64,000 bases of DNA from Oceanospirillales bacterium (GCA_004762125.1 SIHQ01000004.1:124001-188000); one strand, 5' to 3'; shown: positions 26,878 through 36,455, counted from the first letter of the stretch. The notes: generated from the sequence alone by a model not told the origin. Numbers and translations are program-made.

Positions 26878-28209
26878 TTATTGAAGCTTTTGAAGTTGTT
26901 CAGCTAATACTTCAACAATTCGATCGATATCCTCTTTTTCGATGATCAGAGGTGGGCAAAGCGCAAGTACTTCACCGTTTGCTCTGGCCATAACGCCTGC
27001 TTCCAGACACGCTCTGAACAACCTTAACGTCCGACTGCCAGATATCGCATTCGGGTCAGGTGTAATCTGAATAGCGCCTGTGAGACCTAGGTTTCGAATA
27101 TCTTCTACAAAAGGCAAACCTTTCAGGGAATGAATGGCATCCTGCCAATACACCTCTAATTCCTGTACCCGGTAGAAAAGGCCATCCCGTTCATAAATAT
27201 CAAGTACTGCATTAACGGCAGCACAAGCAGCCGGATTTGCAGAAAAAGTATAGCCATGAAAAAAATCAACCAGAGTTTCACTGCTATTTAAAAAGGCGTC
27301 GTATATCTTTCGTTGAGTAAACACAGCTCCCATAGGTATCACACCATTGGCCAGCGATTTGGCTGTGATAATGATGTCCGGGACAACACCATAGCGATCC
27401 AAACTTGAGAAAGGATGCCCCAGTCGCCCCATCGCGGTGATCACTTCATCCACGATCAGCAATATGTCATGTTCGTCACAGATACTTCTCAACCGCTTGA
27501 GAGAACCAGCAGGAGGAACCAGAACACCTGCCGAACAGCAGAGAGGTTCGACAATAACGGCTGCAATAGTGTCTGCAGAGTGTTTATCAATCAGTGCGAG
27601 CAAGGCGTCAGCCTGGCTTTTATCCTCTGGTTGCTCACCCTTGTGGAACTTGAATTTGCTGCTAACGGCAGGGAGTTTGTCGACATGCTGCAGCAAATTA
27701 GGACAGTACCGCGTGTTATTGGGTATTCCTCCCACAGAAATAGCCCCGAAACCCGCTCCGTGATATCCCATCTCTCGACCAATCAAACATACCTTATCTT
27801 TTTTTCCTCGTAACTGTTGATACGCCAGAGCCATCTTCATGGCTGTTTCTGCCGCTTCCGAGCCAGAGTTAACAAAAAATGTCTGACCAAAAGAATCAGG
27901 TAAGTAACTCAATAACCTTTCAGACAACTTAAAAGGTAGCTCATGGGATATTTGATAACTGGGAGAGTAATCCAGTTTGCCGATTTGCTCGTACACCGCT
28001 TGAGCAATCTCTTTATTGCCATGACCAAGGCTCGAGCACCAGAGACCACTGATGGCATCAAGTACTTTTTGTCCATTGTCCAATGTGTAATGGAGTCCCT
28101 GCGCTTCAGTAATCAATCTGGGAGATTGTTTGAAATCACGATTAGCAGAGAAAGGCATCCAGAAGGCATCAAGTCTGGTTAAATTCGAAGGTTGCTGAAC
28201 ATCTGGCAT
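26878..28209 (-). CDS. Class III omega-amino acid:pyruvate aminotransferase
   Basis: A PLP-dependent transaminase moving terminal amino groups of omega-amino acids (beta-alanine, GABA, taurine-like compounds) to pyruvate. GLWCSSLGHGNKEI, FFVNSGSEAAETAMKMA, the catalytic aspartate D254 in LLIVDEVITAMGR and the Schiff-base lysine K284 in ITAKSLANGVIPMGAV are in family order. At 443 residues it resembles Pseudomonas beta-alanine:pyruvate aminotransferase. It heads an operon with a small unknown gene and an SSS symporter, suggesting uptake followed by deamination of an amine-bearing solute. It diverges from the photolyase gene. Confidence 0.9.
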   Translation of the reverse strand: MPDVQQPSNLTRLDAFWMPFSANRDFKQSPRLITEAQGLHYTLDNGQKVLDAISGLWCSSLGHGNKEIAQAVYEQIGKLDYSPSYQISHELPFKLSERLLSYLPDSFGQTFFVNSGSEAAETAMKMALAYQQLRGKKDKVCLIGREMGYHGAGFGAISVGGIPNNTRYCPNLLQHVDKLPAVSSKFKFHKGEQPEDKSQADALLALIDKHSADTIAAVIVEPLCCSAGVLVPPAGSLKRLRSICDEHDILLIVDEVITAMGRLGHPFSSLDRYGVVPDIIITAKSLANGVIPMGAVFTQRKIYDAFLNSSETLVDFFHGYTFSANPAACAAVNAVLDIYERDGLFYRVQELEVYWQDAIHSLKGLPFVEDIRNLGLTGAIQITPDPNAISGSRTLRLFRACLEAGVMARANGEVLALCPPLIIEKEDIDRIVEVLAEQLQKLQ

Positions 28210-28318
28210 GCATAAATCCCAGCCTTTTGAAGAAAGACAGAGTATAGACCTGATTTAAATCGTTGGAGATCTGACTTACTTTCCGTAGTATTAAAAGAGA
28301 ATATCAGGCGAAAAAACT

Positions 28319-29740
28319 ATGAAAGAAAAAACACTGGTTTGGTTTCGCAATGATCTTAGAGTCAACGACAACCCTGCACTTTACGAAACCTGTAAGGACA
28401 ATCAGGTCATTGCTGTTTATCTGACGTTCAGTAAACAGTGGCGCAAACACAATGACAGCGATAATAAACTTTGGTTTGCCATGGCAAATCTTCATCAACT
28501 TGAGAAAAATCTCGAGGCCTTGAATATTCCGCTGGTTGTATTGAATGCAGACTGCTTCGACAAAGCTTCCGGCCTGTTGCTTAAACTTGCCAGCCAACTT
28601 GAATGCTCAAGTATCAGCTGGAACGATGAATATGGCCTGAATGAGGAATCACGAGACTCAGAGGTTGAAAAATCTTTTAGCGAATCAGGGCTTAGTTGTA
28701 AAAGATACAATGACCAAACACTTTTTCGTCCCGGTACTTTACTGAATGGAAAAGGAGAGTTCTTCAAAGTTTTCACTCCTTTCAAAAAGGCACTTTATCG
28801 TCAGCTTCAACCTGCACAGCTGAACTGCTGCCCCACTCCAGACAAGCAGAAACCAATAATAATAAAACGTTCAAAAACAGTGCGCTATACAGAGCTGTAT
28901 AAACCATTGTCAGAACAAATACCTGAGCTCTGGCTAGCAGGTGAAGATGAAGCACATCAACGACTGACAACATTTATTGAAGAAAAATCTGAAGACTATA
29001 AAGCCAACAGGGATTTTCCGAATCGCCCCTCTACCAGTACTGTTTCACCCTACCTTGCAACAGGCGTTCTCTCTGTACGACAGTGTTTTTATGCTGCATG
29101 GATGAGTAATCAGGGCGAGCTGGATTCAGGCAATGAGGGTTTGCAGTGCTGGATGAGTGAACTGATATGGCGTGAATTTTATCGCCATATTCTTCATGGG
29201 TTTCCCAGACTGTCCAGGCACAGTGCTTTTATTGAGAAAACAGAGAAACTTCCCTGGAGTAATGACAAAGCCAACTTCAAAGTATGGTGTGAAGGTCGTA
29301 CGGGCTATCCTGTTGTTGATGCAGCCATGAAACAACTACTGGCAACAGGCTGGATGCATAACCGCTTGAGAATGGTCAGCGCCATGTTTCTCACTAAAAA
29401 CCTGATGATCGACTGGCGACTGGGTGAAGCCTTCTTTATGAAACACCTCATCGATGGTGATTTTGCTTCTAACAATGGTGGTTGGCAGTGGTCAGCCAGT
29501 ACCGGTACTGACGCTGCACCTTACTTCCGAATGTTTAATCCGATTAATCAGTCTGAAAAATTTGATCCAAAAGGCTGTTTTATCCGTAAATGGTTACCAG
29601 AGCTGGCTGGCTTGACCGACAAACAGATTCACGCCCCCTGGCAGCATGATCTGGAGACAAGTTATCCGGCTCCTATTGCCGATCATGCTGAATCCAGACT
29701 GACAGTTCTGGCTGCATTTAAAGCACTGAAACAGCCATGA
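28319..29740 (+). CDS. phrB: Deoxyribodipyrimidine photolyase
   Basis: A flavoprotein that repairs cyclobutane pyrimidine dimers with blue light. The N-terminal antenna domain starts TLVWFRNDLRVNDNPAL. The FAD domain shows SELIWREFYRHIL, GRTGYPVVDAAMKQL, TGWMHNRLRM and the class I photolyase signature around NNGGWQWSASTGTDAAPYFR. It is 473 residues, nearly identical in length to E. coli PhrB (472). It is followed 132 bp later by a YbgA-like gene, the same pairing as the E. coli ybgA-phr locus but in reverse order. Retention implies exposure to light. Confidence 0.96.
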   Translation: MKEKTLVWFRNDLRVNDNPALYETCKDNQVIAVYLTFSKQWRKHNDSDNKLWFAMANLHQLEKNLEALNIPLVVLNADCFDKASGLLLKLASQLECSSISWNDEYGLNEESRDSEVEKSFSESGLSCKRYNDQTLFRPGTLLNGKGEFFKVFTPFKKALYRQLQPAQLNCCPTPDKQKPIIIKRSKTVRYTELYKPLSEQIPELWLAGEDEAHQRLTTFIEEKSEDYKANRDFPNRPSTSTVSPYLATGVLSVRQCFYAAWMSNQGELDSGNEGLQCWMSELIWREFYRHILHGFPRLSRHSAFIEKTEKLPWSNDKANFKVWCEGRTGYPVVDAAMKQLLATGWMHNRLRMVSAMFLTKNLMIDWRLGEAFFMKHLIDGDFASNNGGWQWSASTGTDAAPYFRMFNPINQSEKFDPKGCFIRKWLPELAGLTDKQIHAPWQHDLETSYPAPIADHAESRLTVLAAFKALKQP

Positions 29741-29872
29741 GCGGGAAATACAGTTCGCCCCAAACTATGAAATTGACTACAAAGCCTGATAGAGCTGTAT
29801 TTTCATAGTAAATAACCAGAATTTGAAAATGCTGATAGATTTAAACAATAGGTACAAAAAGGACGCGACTCC

Positions 29873-30853
29873 ATGGCCATTGTTTCCATTCCTGAACCAA
29901 GCAAAGAAATCACCCTAGGCATCAGCGCCTGCCTGATGGGCGAGGAAGTTCGCTATAACGGTGGACATAAGCGCTCTTCTTTTTGTATGAACCAGTTATC
30001 CGATTTCTTTCACTTTCAATCAGTCTGCCCTGAAGTCGCCATTGGTCTTGGTATTCCCAGAGAGCCAATAAGGCTGGTAGGTGAAATGGGAAAAGAGCAG
30101 GTTCGTGTTGTGGGTACTGACACACCAGAACTTGACGTAACCGATCAATTGGAACGTTATGGCAAAGAAAAAGCCATGGAGTTGACGGACATCAGTGGTT
30201 ATATCCTGATGCAAAAATCTCCCAGCTGCGGCATGGAACGGGTCAAGGTTTATCACGAAAACGGCTCACCACTGGGTGCCGGTGCTCCGGGGGCATACGC
30301 CAAAGCCTTAATGGAAACCAGACCACTGCTACCGGTTGAAGAAGAAGGTAGGCTCCATGATCCTGTACTCAGAGAGAATTTCTTCACCCGAGTTTGTGCC
30401 TACCACCGCTGGCACTCTGAGGTAATGACCAACCCTAGCTACAAAGCCGTGGTTGATTTTCACAGCGTCCAGAAATACACGATAATGGCTCATAACCCGC
30501 AGGACTACGCATCACTGGGTCGAATCGTTGCAGAAGGCAGTAAGAAACCTCTGAACGAGCTGGTCAATGAGTACTTCACAGCTCTAATGGAGACTCTGAA
30601 ACATCGAGCAACACGAAAATCTCACACTAACACCATGATGCATATCCTCGGCTATATGAAGAAGACGGTAGACAGTGCAGAGCGAAACCAGTTTCTTAAG
30701 CTGGTGGAAGAATATCGCCAAGAAATAGTCCCTTTAATAGTCCCTATCACCATGCTCAAACACCATGTTGAAAATCACGGCAACGACTATATTAAACAAC
30801 AGACGTACCTCGAACCTCACCCGAGCCAACTCGGCTTAAGAAATCGCTTATAA
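29873..30853 (+). CDS. YbgA-like DUF523-DUF1722 fusion, TudS-type desulfidase domain
   Basis: The N-terminal half is DUF523, the TudS family in which three cysteines bind a [4Fe-4S] cluster that removes sulfur from thiouracil. All three are present: C20 in ISACLMGEEVRYNGG, C52 in SVCPEVAIGLG and C119 in QKSPSCGMERVK. The C-terminal half is DUF1722 (YHRWHSEVMTNPSYK, then HTNTMMHILGYMKK), of unknown function. At 326 residues it is longer than E. coli YbgA (169), which has only DUF1722. AAGGACG precedes the ATG. Its place beside the photolyase gene fits a link with light damage or thionucleotide metabolism. Confidence 0.88.
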   Translation: MAIVSIPEPSKEITLGISACLMGEEVRYNGGHKRSSFCMNQLSDFFHFQSVCPEVAIGLGIPREPIRLVGEMGKEQVRVVGTDTPELDVTDQLERYGKEKAMELTDISGYILMQKSPSCGMERVKVYHENGSPLGAGAPGAYAKALMETRPLLPVEEEGRLHDPVLRENFFTRVCAYHRWHSEVMTNPSYKAVVDFHSVQKYTIMAHNPQDYASLGRIVAEGSKKPLNELVNEYFTALMETLKHRATRKSHTNTMMHILGYMKKTVDSAERNQFLKLVEEYRQEIVPLIVPITMLKHHVENHGNDYIKQQTYLEPHPSQLGLRNRL

Positions 30854-30886
30854 ACTATCAGTTATAAACAATAAGGAAAATTTGCC

Positions 30887-31813
30887 ATGGATGGCGTAAA
30901 CACGACCCTACCAGCATCTCCTCTACCCGAGCCATCTCGCAAAAGAGAGCGTGAGGCTTCAGTTTCAAGTTCTGTCAGTTCAGTTGATCCAGAAAAACAA
31001 ATTCTGTCAGATGATTCTGACTATTCACTCCAAGACCCAAAAAGGATTTGTGAAACAAAGCCTCGTTTTTACGATGCAAAATTGGAAAAGGAATTAATCG
31101 AAAAATTTACAGATCATGTACTTTATGAACTGCAAGACAGAGAACCTTCCCCCTCAGTGACAGGGTACATTGAGCTGTTCAAAAAAAGAGGACGCTTTGA
31201 AAAAATGGGGGTTAGGAGTGAACTTCTTACCTACCTGAATGAGCTTGAGAAAGCGCATAAAGATTCAGACGATGATCATATTTTAATAACGCTGATCAGA
31301 AAACGACAATATAACGACCTTCCAGGAATTGATACCGTTAGAAAAATACTAGAAAGCCGCTTAGCAAGAGCAAGTAAAGGTAGTCCCGAAGAAACTTCCG
31401 ATACAGGACATACTGAATCTCTCTCTTCAATCAAAAAACTTAAAAAAGCACCCATTACTCCAATTGAAACAGCACTGCCAGATAATATCAAAGTAGCTTT
31501 AGAAGTAAGCAACATAGATTTTCAGACACTTCCTTATCCTGAATCCCCTTCTGCAACTTTAATAAATTTGCGAAAAAATGACGTTCGGCTGTCAGCCGTT
31601 ATCAGAGTTGCCAGATTAATTTCAGATCATAACTATGAAAAGATGGACGCTGTAAAGACTGCGCAGGAACAAAGTGATCAGCATTGGGTTCATTCAACAT
31701 CTCTAAATCAGAGTCTTACACGCTGGTTTAGAGCATTATCGATCAAAGAAGCTGAGTGCCTCGGTTTAACAGAGGTTCAGCTGAAAGAGGCTAAAGCAGC
31801 TTTTCCCAAATAA
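30887..31813 (+). CDS. Unknown protein with NLS-like basic clusters, candidate effector
   Basis: I do not recognise the family. The 308-residue protein lacks a signal peptide and membrane segments. Its first 60 residues are disordered-looking: a Pro/Ser-rich start, the basic cluster SRKRERE (residues 17-23), a Ser/Asp-rich acidic stretch and a second basic cluster PKRICETKPR (51-60). These resemble classical nuclear-localisation signals flanked by serine-rich phospho-sites. The remainder looks helical, including a paired pattern near 225-255 and 265-300. AAGGA precedes the ATG. A/T-rich composition and absence of relatives that I can name suggest a lineage-specific or acquired gene. A translocated nuclear effector is inference only. 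Confidence 0.7.
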   Translation: MDGVNTTLPASPLPEPSRKREREASVSSSVSSVDPEKQILSDDSDYSLQDPKRICETKPRFYDAKLEKELIEKFTDHVLYELQDREPSPSVTGYIELFKKRGRFEKMGVRSELLTYLNELEKAHKDSDDDHILITLIRKRQYNDLPGIDTVRKILESRLARASKGSPEETSDTGHTESLSSIKKLKKAPITPIETALPDNIKVALEVSNIDFQTLPYPESPSATLINLRKNDVRLSAVIRVARLISDHNYEKMDAVKTAQEQSDQHWVHSTSLNQSLTRWFRALSIKEAECLGLTEVQLKEAKAAFPK

Positions 31814-31828
31814 ATAATACAATATGCC

Positions 31829-31868
31829 TGAAAGCAATAATTTCAATAATTGCTTTCATCGAATTTTT
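31829..31868 (+). terminator. Intrinsic terminator after the 30887 gene
   Basis: TGAAAGCAAT (31829-31838) pairs with ATTGCTTTCA (31849-31858) around a 10-nt loop, followed by TCGAATTTTTT. It begins 15 bp after the stop. Confidence 0.75.
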
Positions 31869-31979
31869 TGACGACAACTGACCTTTGATATAAGTATCTC
31901 TGATAATAATTCACTTAAAAAACCTGTATTTACTCATATTTTCTAACCGTATAGTTTATCGACGCCTTCTAACCTTAGT

Positions 31980-32054
31980 CTGCCTAGGGTTGAACAACAG
32001 TTGCCTGAAGATCTGGCAGAGCGTTTAACCGCCCTGCCTGTATTAACTACCTAG
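31980..32054 (+). pseudogene. Possible C-terminal gene remnant
   Basis: This 24-codon open stretch, ending in TAG, would read LPRVEQQLPEDLAERLTALP followed by VLTT. It looks protein-like and resembles the ends of Rpn/PD-(D/E)XK transposase-like proteins, but it is short and has no start codon. The resemblance is from memory and weak. Confidence 0.2.
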
Positions 32055-32073
32055 CAGTTGTTTCGTCTAACTA

Positions 32074-33075
32074 TTAACTCAAGCCAACATTGTTCTTCTG
32101 CAAAACCTGCTCAGCGCGATAACTGGAACGAACCAAAGCACCAGAGACTACTTCTAAAAAGCCGCGATCCAGACCCCATTGACGATACTTTTCGAATTCA
32201 TCAGGTGTCACATAACGATCAATAGGCAGGTGGTTTTTAGTAGGCTGAAGGTACTGACCCAAAGTTAGAATATCGACATTATGGGCACGTAGATCATCCA
32301 TTGCTTCAGTGATTTCATCTTCAGTTTCACCCAGTCCCAGCATGATACTGGTTTTGGTCAGTACACTGGATTTGTACTTCTTAGCGTGAGCCAGCACATT
32401 CAGAGTCTGCTGATAACCAGAACGAGGATCGCGAACCGGGTGAGTCAATCGACGAACAGTTTCAACATTCTGCGCAAATACAGAAATACCACTGTCGATA
32501 ACCTTTTCAACATCTTTCATATTACCCTGAAAATCAGGTGTCAGAGTTTCAACATCCGTATCCGGATTAACTTCTTTAACCCGTCTCACGACAGCGGCAT
32601 AGTGTCCTGAACCACCGTCTTCGAGATCATCACGGTTAACAGACGTCAGAACCAGATATTTCAGATTCATCAGACGAACACTGTCAGCCGTATGCTGTGG
32701 CTCTTTTTCATCAAGCCAGCCTTTCGGGTTACCGGTATTCACCGCACAGAATTTGCAAGCACGGGTACAGGTGTCGCCCATCAGCATGATAGTGGCAGTA
32801 CCTGAACTCCAGCATTCATTGATGTTCGGGCACATGGCCTCTTCACAAACAGTACTCAGTTTATGTTCGCGTACTGTACTTTTAACAGCCTTATATTTGG
32901 TTCCGGATTGAGTCTTAATACGCAGCCAGTCCGGTTTTCTCATAAAAGGTTGAACCGTTTCCCCATCACGATTACTGGCCTTAACACCATTCTTGATGGC
33001 TGTAATGCCTTGTTCGTTAACGAACTTCTTTCCGCTCTGAATCTGTACAGTTGGAATCAGGTTGTTTTCGGTCAT
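32074..33075 (-). CDS. lipA: Lipoyl synthase
   Basis: A radical SAM enzyme that inserts two sulfur atoms into octanoyl-protein to make lipoate. It has both required clusters: the auxiliary cluster cysteines in [12 protein letters not shown] and the radical SAM motif CTRACKFC. The product is 333 residues, near E. coli LipA (321) with a slightly longer N terminus. It lies downstream of lipB, separated by 187 bp that contain a hairpin, so it may have its own promoter or partial attenuation. Confidence 0.97.
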   Translation of the reverse strand: MTENNLIPTVQIQSGKKFVNEQGITAIKNGVKASNRDGETVQPFMRKPDWLRIKTQSGTKYKAVKSTVREHKLSTVCEEAMCPNINECWSSGTATIMLMGDTCTRACKFCAVNTGNPKGWLDEKEPQHTADSVRLMNLKYLVLTSVNRDDLEDGGSGHYAAVVRRVKEVNPDTDVETLTPDFQGNMKDVEKVIDSGISVFAQNVETVRRLTHPVRDPRSGYQQTLNVLAHAKKYKSSVLTKTSIMLGLGETEDEITEAMDDLRAHNVDILTLGQYLQPTKNHLPIDRYVTPDEFEKYRQWGLDRGFLEVVSGALVRSSYRAEQVLQKNNVGLS

Positions 33076-33262
33076 AAAGTCAGGGCCATTTTTCCAGGAT
33101 TCAATATTTACTTCGAACCCTCATCTAGCTTCAGTGCATTCGGCCTAGTGCTTTTTACACTTTATTGGCCGTATTCACTCCGTACTGCCCAGCTGTCCGT
33201 GCTGGTGCAGCCTCTGTTCTTCAGGCTTCTTTCTCATTGCTATCCAGGATCGTTCAGGAGAG
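33076..33262. other. lipB-lipA spacer with hairpin
   Basis: The 187-bp gap between two genes that are usually close contains a hairpin at 33141-33171 (CGGCC/GGCCG with an inner AGTGT/GCACT stem on the minus strand). I see no coding sequence in it. Confidence 0.4.
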
Positions 33263-33928
33263 CTACACAGATGTGCTATCGAGTAAAGAAACACTGTCAT
33301 TATTAGTATGGGCTTTATTATACCCAAGTTCAGTCATAAGGCACTCGAGTAAGCGACTGCTTACTTCGTTCCATTCAACTTTCTCAACAAAGTCATTTAA
33401 CTGAGCCACTTGTAGCCCTTCATAGCCACAAGGGTTGATACGATCGAAAGGCTCGGTATCCATATCAATATTGAAGCTGAGACCGTGATAGCTTTTCATT
33501 TTTCTGAACCGAAGTCCTAAAGCTGCAATCTTCGCTTCATCAATATAAACACCCGGTGCTTCGGGCTTGGCATAAGCCTCTATGCCATAGCCCTCCAGTG
33601 TTTTAATAATGGCCTGTTCAATGGCAGAAACAATTTTGCGCGGGCCACTGCCGGAACGCCTGACATCCAGCAGCAGATAGACCACCAATTGGCCAGGACC
33701 GTGATAGGTCACCTGGCCACCACGGTCGATCTTGATCACAGGAATGTCGCCGGGAGCCAGCACATGTTCAGCCTTGCCAGCCTGCCCCTGAGTAAACACT
33801 GGGTCATGCTCTACAAACCAGAGTTCATCAACCGTATTGTCATCACGCTGCTCAGTAAAAGCTTGCATGGCTCGCCACACAGGCTCATAGGGCTGCCTGC
33901 CCAAATGTCGGACGTTCAGATCCATCAA
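33263..33928 (-). CDS. lipB: Octanoyl-[ACP]:protein N-octanoyltransferase
   Basis: LipB moves octanoate from acyl carrier protein onto lipoyl domains, the step before LipA. The family motif [17 protein letters not shown] and the catalytic lysine region [17 protein letters not shown] are present, with the active cysteine in RINPCGYEG. The 221-residue length is normal. The ATG overlaps the end of ybeD by 4 bp. The C-terminal tail after the catalytic domain is somewhat longer than in E. coli (213). Confidence 0.97.
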   Translation of the reverse strand: MMDLNVRHLGRQPYEPVWRAMQAFTEQRDDNTVDELWFVEHDPVFTQGQAGKAEHVLAPGDIPVIKIDRGGQVTYHGPGQLVVYLLLDVRRSGSGPRKIVSAIEQAIIKTLEGYGIEAYAKPEAPGVYIDEAKIAALGLRFRKMKSYHGLSFNIDMDTEPFDRINPCGYEGLQVAQLNDFVEKVEWNEVSSRLLECLMTELGYNKAHTNNDSVSLLDSTSV

Positions 33929-34191
33929 ATTACCATCGTTACTCGACCTGTCGCCTTCAGGTCATCATGGATTGCTTTCAGTTGTGGTTCGCCGGTGGCA
34001 AAAATAGTCACCATCACAGAAGCAAACTTGCCGGTACGGCTGCCTTTCTCACGAAAGTTACCATCATAGTCCGGCGCATGCTGTTTAATAATGTCACAGA
34101 CTACCTGCTGATAATCCGGTGCGGCTTTGCCAACAATACGGATTTCATAATCACAGGGAAATTCGATTTTAGGTGTTTCTGGATTGCTCAT
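33925..34191 (-). CDS. ybeD: DUF493 / YbeD family protein
   Basis: A small cytoplasmic protein (88 residues) with a ferredoxin-like ACT-type fold, known from the E. coli YbeD structure. [15 protein letters not shown] at the N terminus and [15 protein letters not shown] near the middle match the UPF0250 family. Its place between dacA and lipB is conserved in gammaproteobacteria, and the overlap with lipB suggests translational coupling. The molecular function is unknown. Confidence 0.93.
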   Translation of the reverse strand: MSNPETPKIEFPCDYEIRIVGKAAPDYQQVVCDIIKQHAPDYDGNFREKGSRTGKFASVMVTIFATGEPQLKAIHDDLKATGRVTMVI

Positions 34192-34231
34192 ACGATTTTT
34201 ACTGAATTCAACTACTGAACTTTGATACTGA

Positions 34232-34266
34232 TAAAAATGCCTTCAAGTCACAGGACTTGAAGGCAT
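34232..34266 (-). terminator. Strong intrinsic terminator after dacA
   Basis: ATGCCTTCAAGTC (34237-34249) and GACTTGAAGGCAT (34254-34266) form a perfect 13-bp stem. On the minus strand it is followed by TTTTTATC. It closes the mrdA-to-dacA block and sits only about 40 bp before the ybeD start, so the ybeD-lipB promoter must be very close or lie inside this gap. Confidence 0.9.
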
Positions 34267-34297
34267 CAGTAAAACTAAACCAACTTTATGATAAGGA

Positions 34298-35497
34298 TTA
34301 GCTAAAGAAACCCATCACAAACAGACGAATACTGTCCCAGATACGCTTGAAGATACTGCCACGTTCAACAGCCTTTTGCGCTAGCAATGGCACTTCTTTT
34401 ACCACTTCATCATCCAGCACCACCTTCAAGGTGCCCAACTGCTGACCCGCTTCAATAGGCGCTTCAATCATTGGATTGACATCTATCACCGCCTTGAGAT
34501 CCTTGCCAGCACCACGAGGTACAGTCACGATCAAATCTTTTTCAATGCCAAGAGTGATCTCGTCTTTCTGACCTTTCCAGATCTGAACCGACTTAAGTGG
34601 CTCACCACCTTTCTTGATGTCTACATTTTCAAAGAAACGGAAACCGTAGGTCAATAGTTTCTGAGCTTCTTCTGCACGCTGTTTTTCACTTCTGGTGCCC
34701 ATCACAACAGTGATCAAACGACGACCTTCTTTGATAGCAGAAGCGGCGAGACCATAACCACTGGCTTTGATATGACCGGTTTTCAGGCCATCAACATAAG
34801 GGTTGGTCCACAGCAGACGGTTACGGTTAGCTTGACGACGGAGAGGCTTACCGGTTTTCTTATTGACGCCGTATTGATAGTACTTCTGGGAGTAAATTTT
34901 ATAGTACTCGGGAAAGTCCTTAACAATATGCAGAGATAGAATCGCCAGATCACGAGCTGTGGAGTAATGATCCTGAGCAGGCCAACCGGAGGCATTGGCA
35001 AAACGAGTATTGATCATACCCAGCTTGCTGGCAGTATTGTTCATCAGCTGAGCAAACGAGTCTTCACTGCCGGCAATATGTTCGGCTAAAGCCACACTGG
35101 CATCGTTACCAGAAACAATGATGATGCCCTTTAGTAATTCAGATACCGGAACCTTGTCGCCCACCTCAATAAACATGGTGGACCCGCCCATACGCCAGGA
35201 TTTTTCGCTGACCAGAACCTGATCATCTCGACCAATGTTGCCTGAATCCAGTTCAACCTCACCGATATAAGCCGTCATCATCTTGGTCAAACTGGCCGGA
35301 TGCATGGTTTCATCCGGGTTTATGGACGCCAGAATTTCACCGCTGTCAGCATCCATCAGGACATAACTTTTAGCAGCAATTTTTGGCGCTGACGGAATCA
35401 GGGCACTACTTTTAGCCTGTACGGAACCTGCCGCCACCATCAGTGCCATGGCCGCCCATCCAACCATGCGGCGAATAGGGTTTGTCTGCTTCATCAT
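34298..35497 (-). CDS. dacA: D-alanyl-D-alanine carboxypeptidase (PBP5/6 type)
   Basis: DacA trims the terminal D-alanine from peptidoglycan stem peptides in the periplasm. The signal peptide ends SVQA/KSS. The serine peptidase motifs are SLTK (near residue 69), SGN in IIVSGNDASVAL and KTG in DGLKTGHIKASG. The C-terminal beta domain and terminal amphipathic membrane anchor (RIWDSIRLFVMGFFS) are intact. At 399 residues it is typical. The ATG at 35497 is preferred over an adjacent TTG; ATG 35494 is equally possible. Confidence 0.96.
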   Translation of the reverse strand: MMKQTNPIRRMVGWAAMALMVAAGSVQAKSSALIPSAPKIAAKSYVLMDADSGEILASINPDETMHPASLTKMMTAYIGEVELDSGNIGRDDQVLVSEKSWRMGGSTMFIEVGDKVPVSELLKGIIIVSGNDASVALAEHIAGSEDSFAQLMNNTASKLGMINTRFANASGWPAQDHYSTARDLAILSLHIVKDFPEYYKIYSQKYYQYGVNKKTGKPLRRQANRNRLLWTNPYVDGLKTGHIKASGYGLAASAIKEGRRLITVVMGTRSEKQRAEEAQKLLTYGFRFFENVDIKKGGEPLKSVQIWKGQKDEITLGIEKDLIVTVPRGAGKDLKAVIDVNPMIEAPIEAGQQLGTLKVVLDDEVVKEVPLLAQKAVERGSIFKRIWDSIRLFVMGFFS

Positions 35498-35611
35498 CAA
35501 AAATGTTGCTCTGAATTCTTCTATAGACCGGCATTATAATGTTCCAGCCGGCTGAGTTTAAGAGATACAGTGTAATTGACGGGTAAGTCGCAACCTGGGC
35601 TACATCTATGC

Positions 35612-36424
35612 CTATGGTTTACTCTTACTCCGGCTGGGTTCATAGACCAGAAAAGGAGACTCAAAATCCCCTTCCTCCAGTTTTTCCAGCAGGCTCTCCA
35701 GATGTTCCGGAGTCTGCACTGGCCCTATTCTAACCCGATATAATGGTTCAGGTTTTTCATCACCTTTCACCACCTTGATATTACTGGCAATGGTTTCTGC
35801 AATCTCTCGTCTGAGCACCTGAGCATTATGATAATTCTTCAATGCCGCCATCTGCACATAAAGTCGTTGCTGCTCTATAGCTTCTTCCTGCTGTTGGGCA
35901 GCAAAAGCATCAACATCGATACCTTCAACCTTGACATTGGCTACGCCAACACTGGCAAAGCCCAGTCTTTTCGCAGCCGCATAGGAGAGATCGATAATTC
36001 GATCACTGTGAAAAGGCCCTCGATCATTTACTCTCAGCACTACTGATTTGCCATTTTCTCTATTGCTCACACGCACGTAGGAAGGTAACGGCAATGTCTT
36101 ATGTGCTGCCGTCATTCCATACAGGTCGTAGACCTCACCATTTGCGGTGCGCTTGCCATGAAACTTTGTGCCATACCAAGAGGCAATACCCTCTTCTGTA
36201 TAGCTATTGGCTGAAGACATAGGTGTGTAGGTAACACCACCGAGTGTATAGGGAGAGTCCTTCAAATCACCATTGTGTACCTGCGGTACAGCATCAGGTA
36301 TCTGACTGATATCTCTCTTTTCCTCAGGCGGGCCATCCTGAACGGTGACACAGCCTCCCAATACCAAAAGAACAGAGACCAGAGATATTCTGGTCATCTG
36401 CCTACGTACTTTGCTCACTGTCAT
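35612..36424 (-). CDS. rlpA: Septal ring lytic transglycosylase / rare lipoprotein A
   Basis: An outer-membrane lipoprotein (lipobox LGGC) acting on denuded peptidoglycan glycans. The double-psi beta-barrel domain reads GIASWYGTKFHGKRTANGE followed by AAHKTLPLPSYVRV and RVNDRGPFHSDRIIDLSYAAA. The C terminus has a SPOR domain (LYRVRIGPVQTPEHLESLL) that binds denuded glycan at the division site. At 270 residues it is shorter than E. coli RlpA (362) because the linker is reduced. Its place beside mltB and dacA is conserved. Confidence 0.93.
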   Translation of the reverse strand: MTVSKVRRQMTRISLVSVLLVLGGCVTVQDGPPEEKRDISQIPDAVPQVHNGDLKDSPYTLGGVTYTPMSSANSYTEEGIASWYGTKFHGKRTANGEVYDLYGMTAAHKTLPLPSYVRVSNRENGKSVVLRVNDRGPFHSDRIIDLSYAAAKRLGFASVGVANVKVEGIDVDAFAAQQQEEAIEQQRLYVQMAALKNYHNAQVLRREIAETIASNIKVVKGDEKPEPLYRVRIGPVQTPEHLESLLEKLEEGDFESPFLVYEPSRSKSKP

Positions 36425-36455
36425 TTAAATTATTCTTTTATACAGGTCCCAACTG

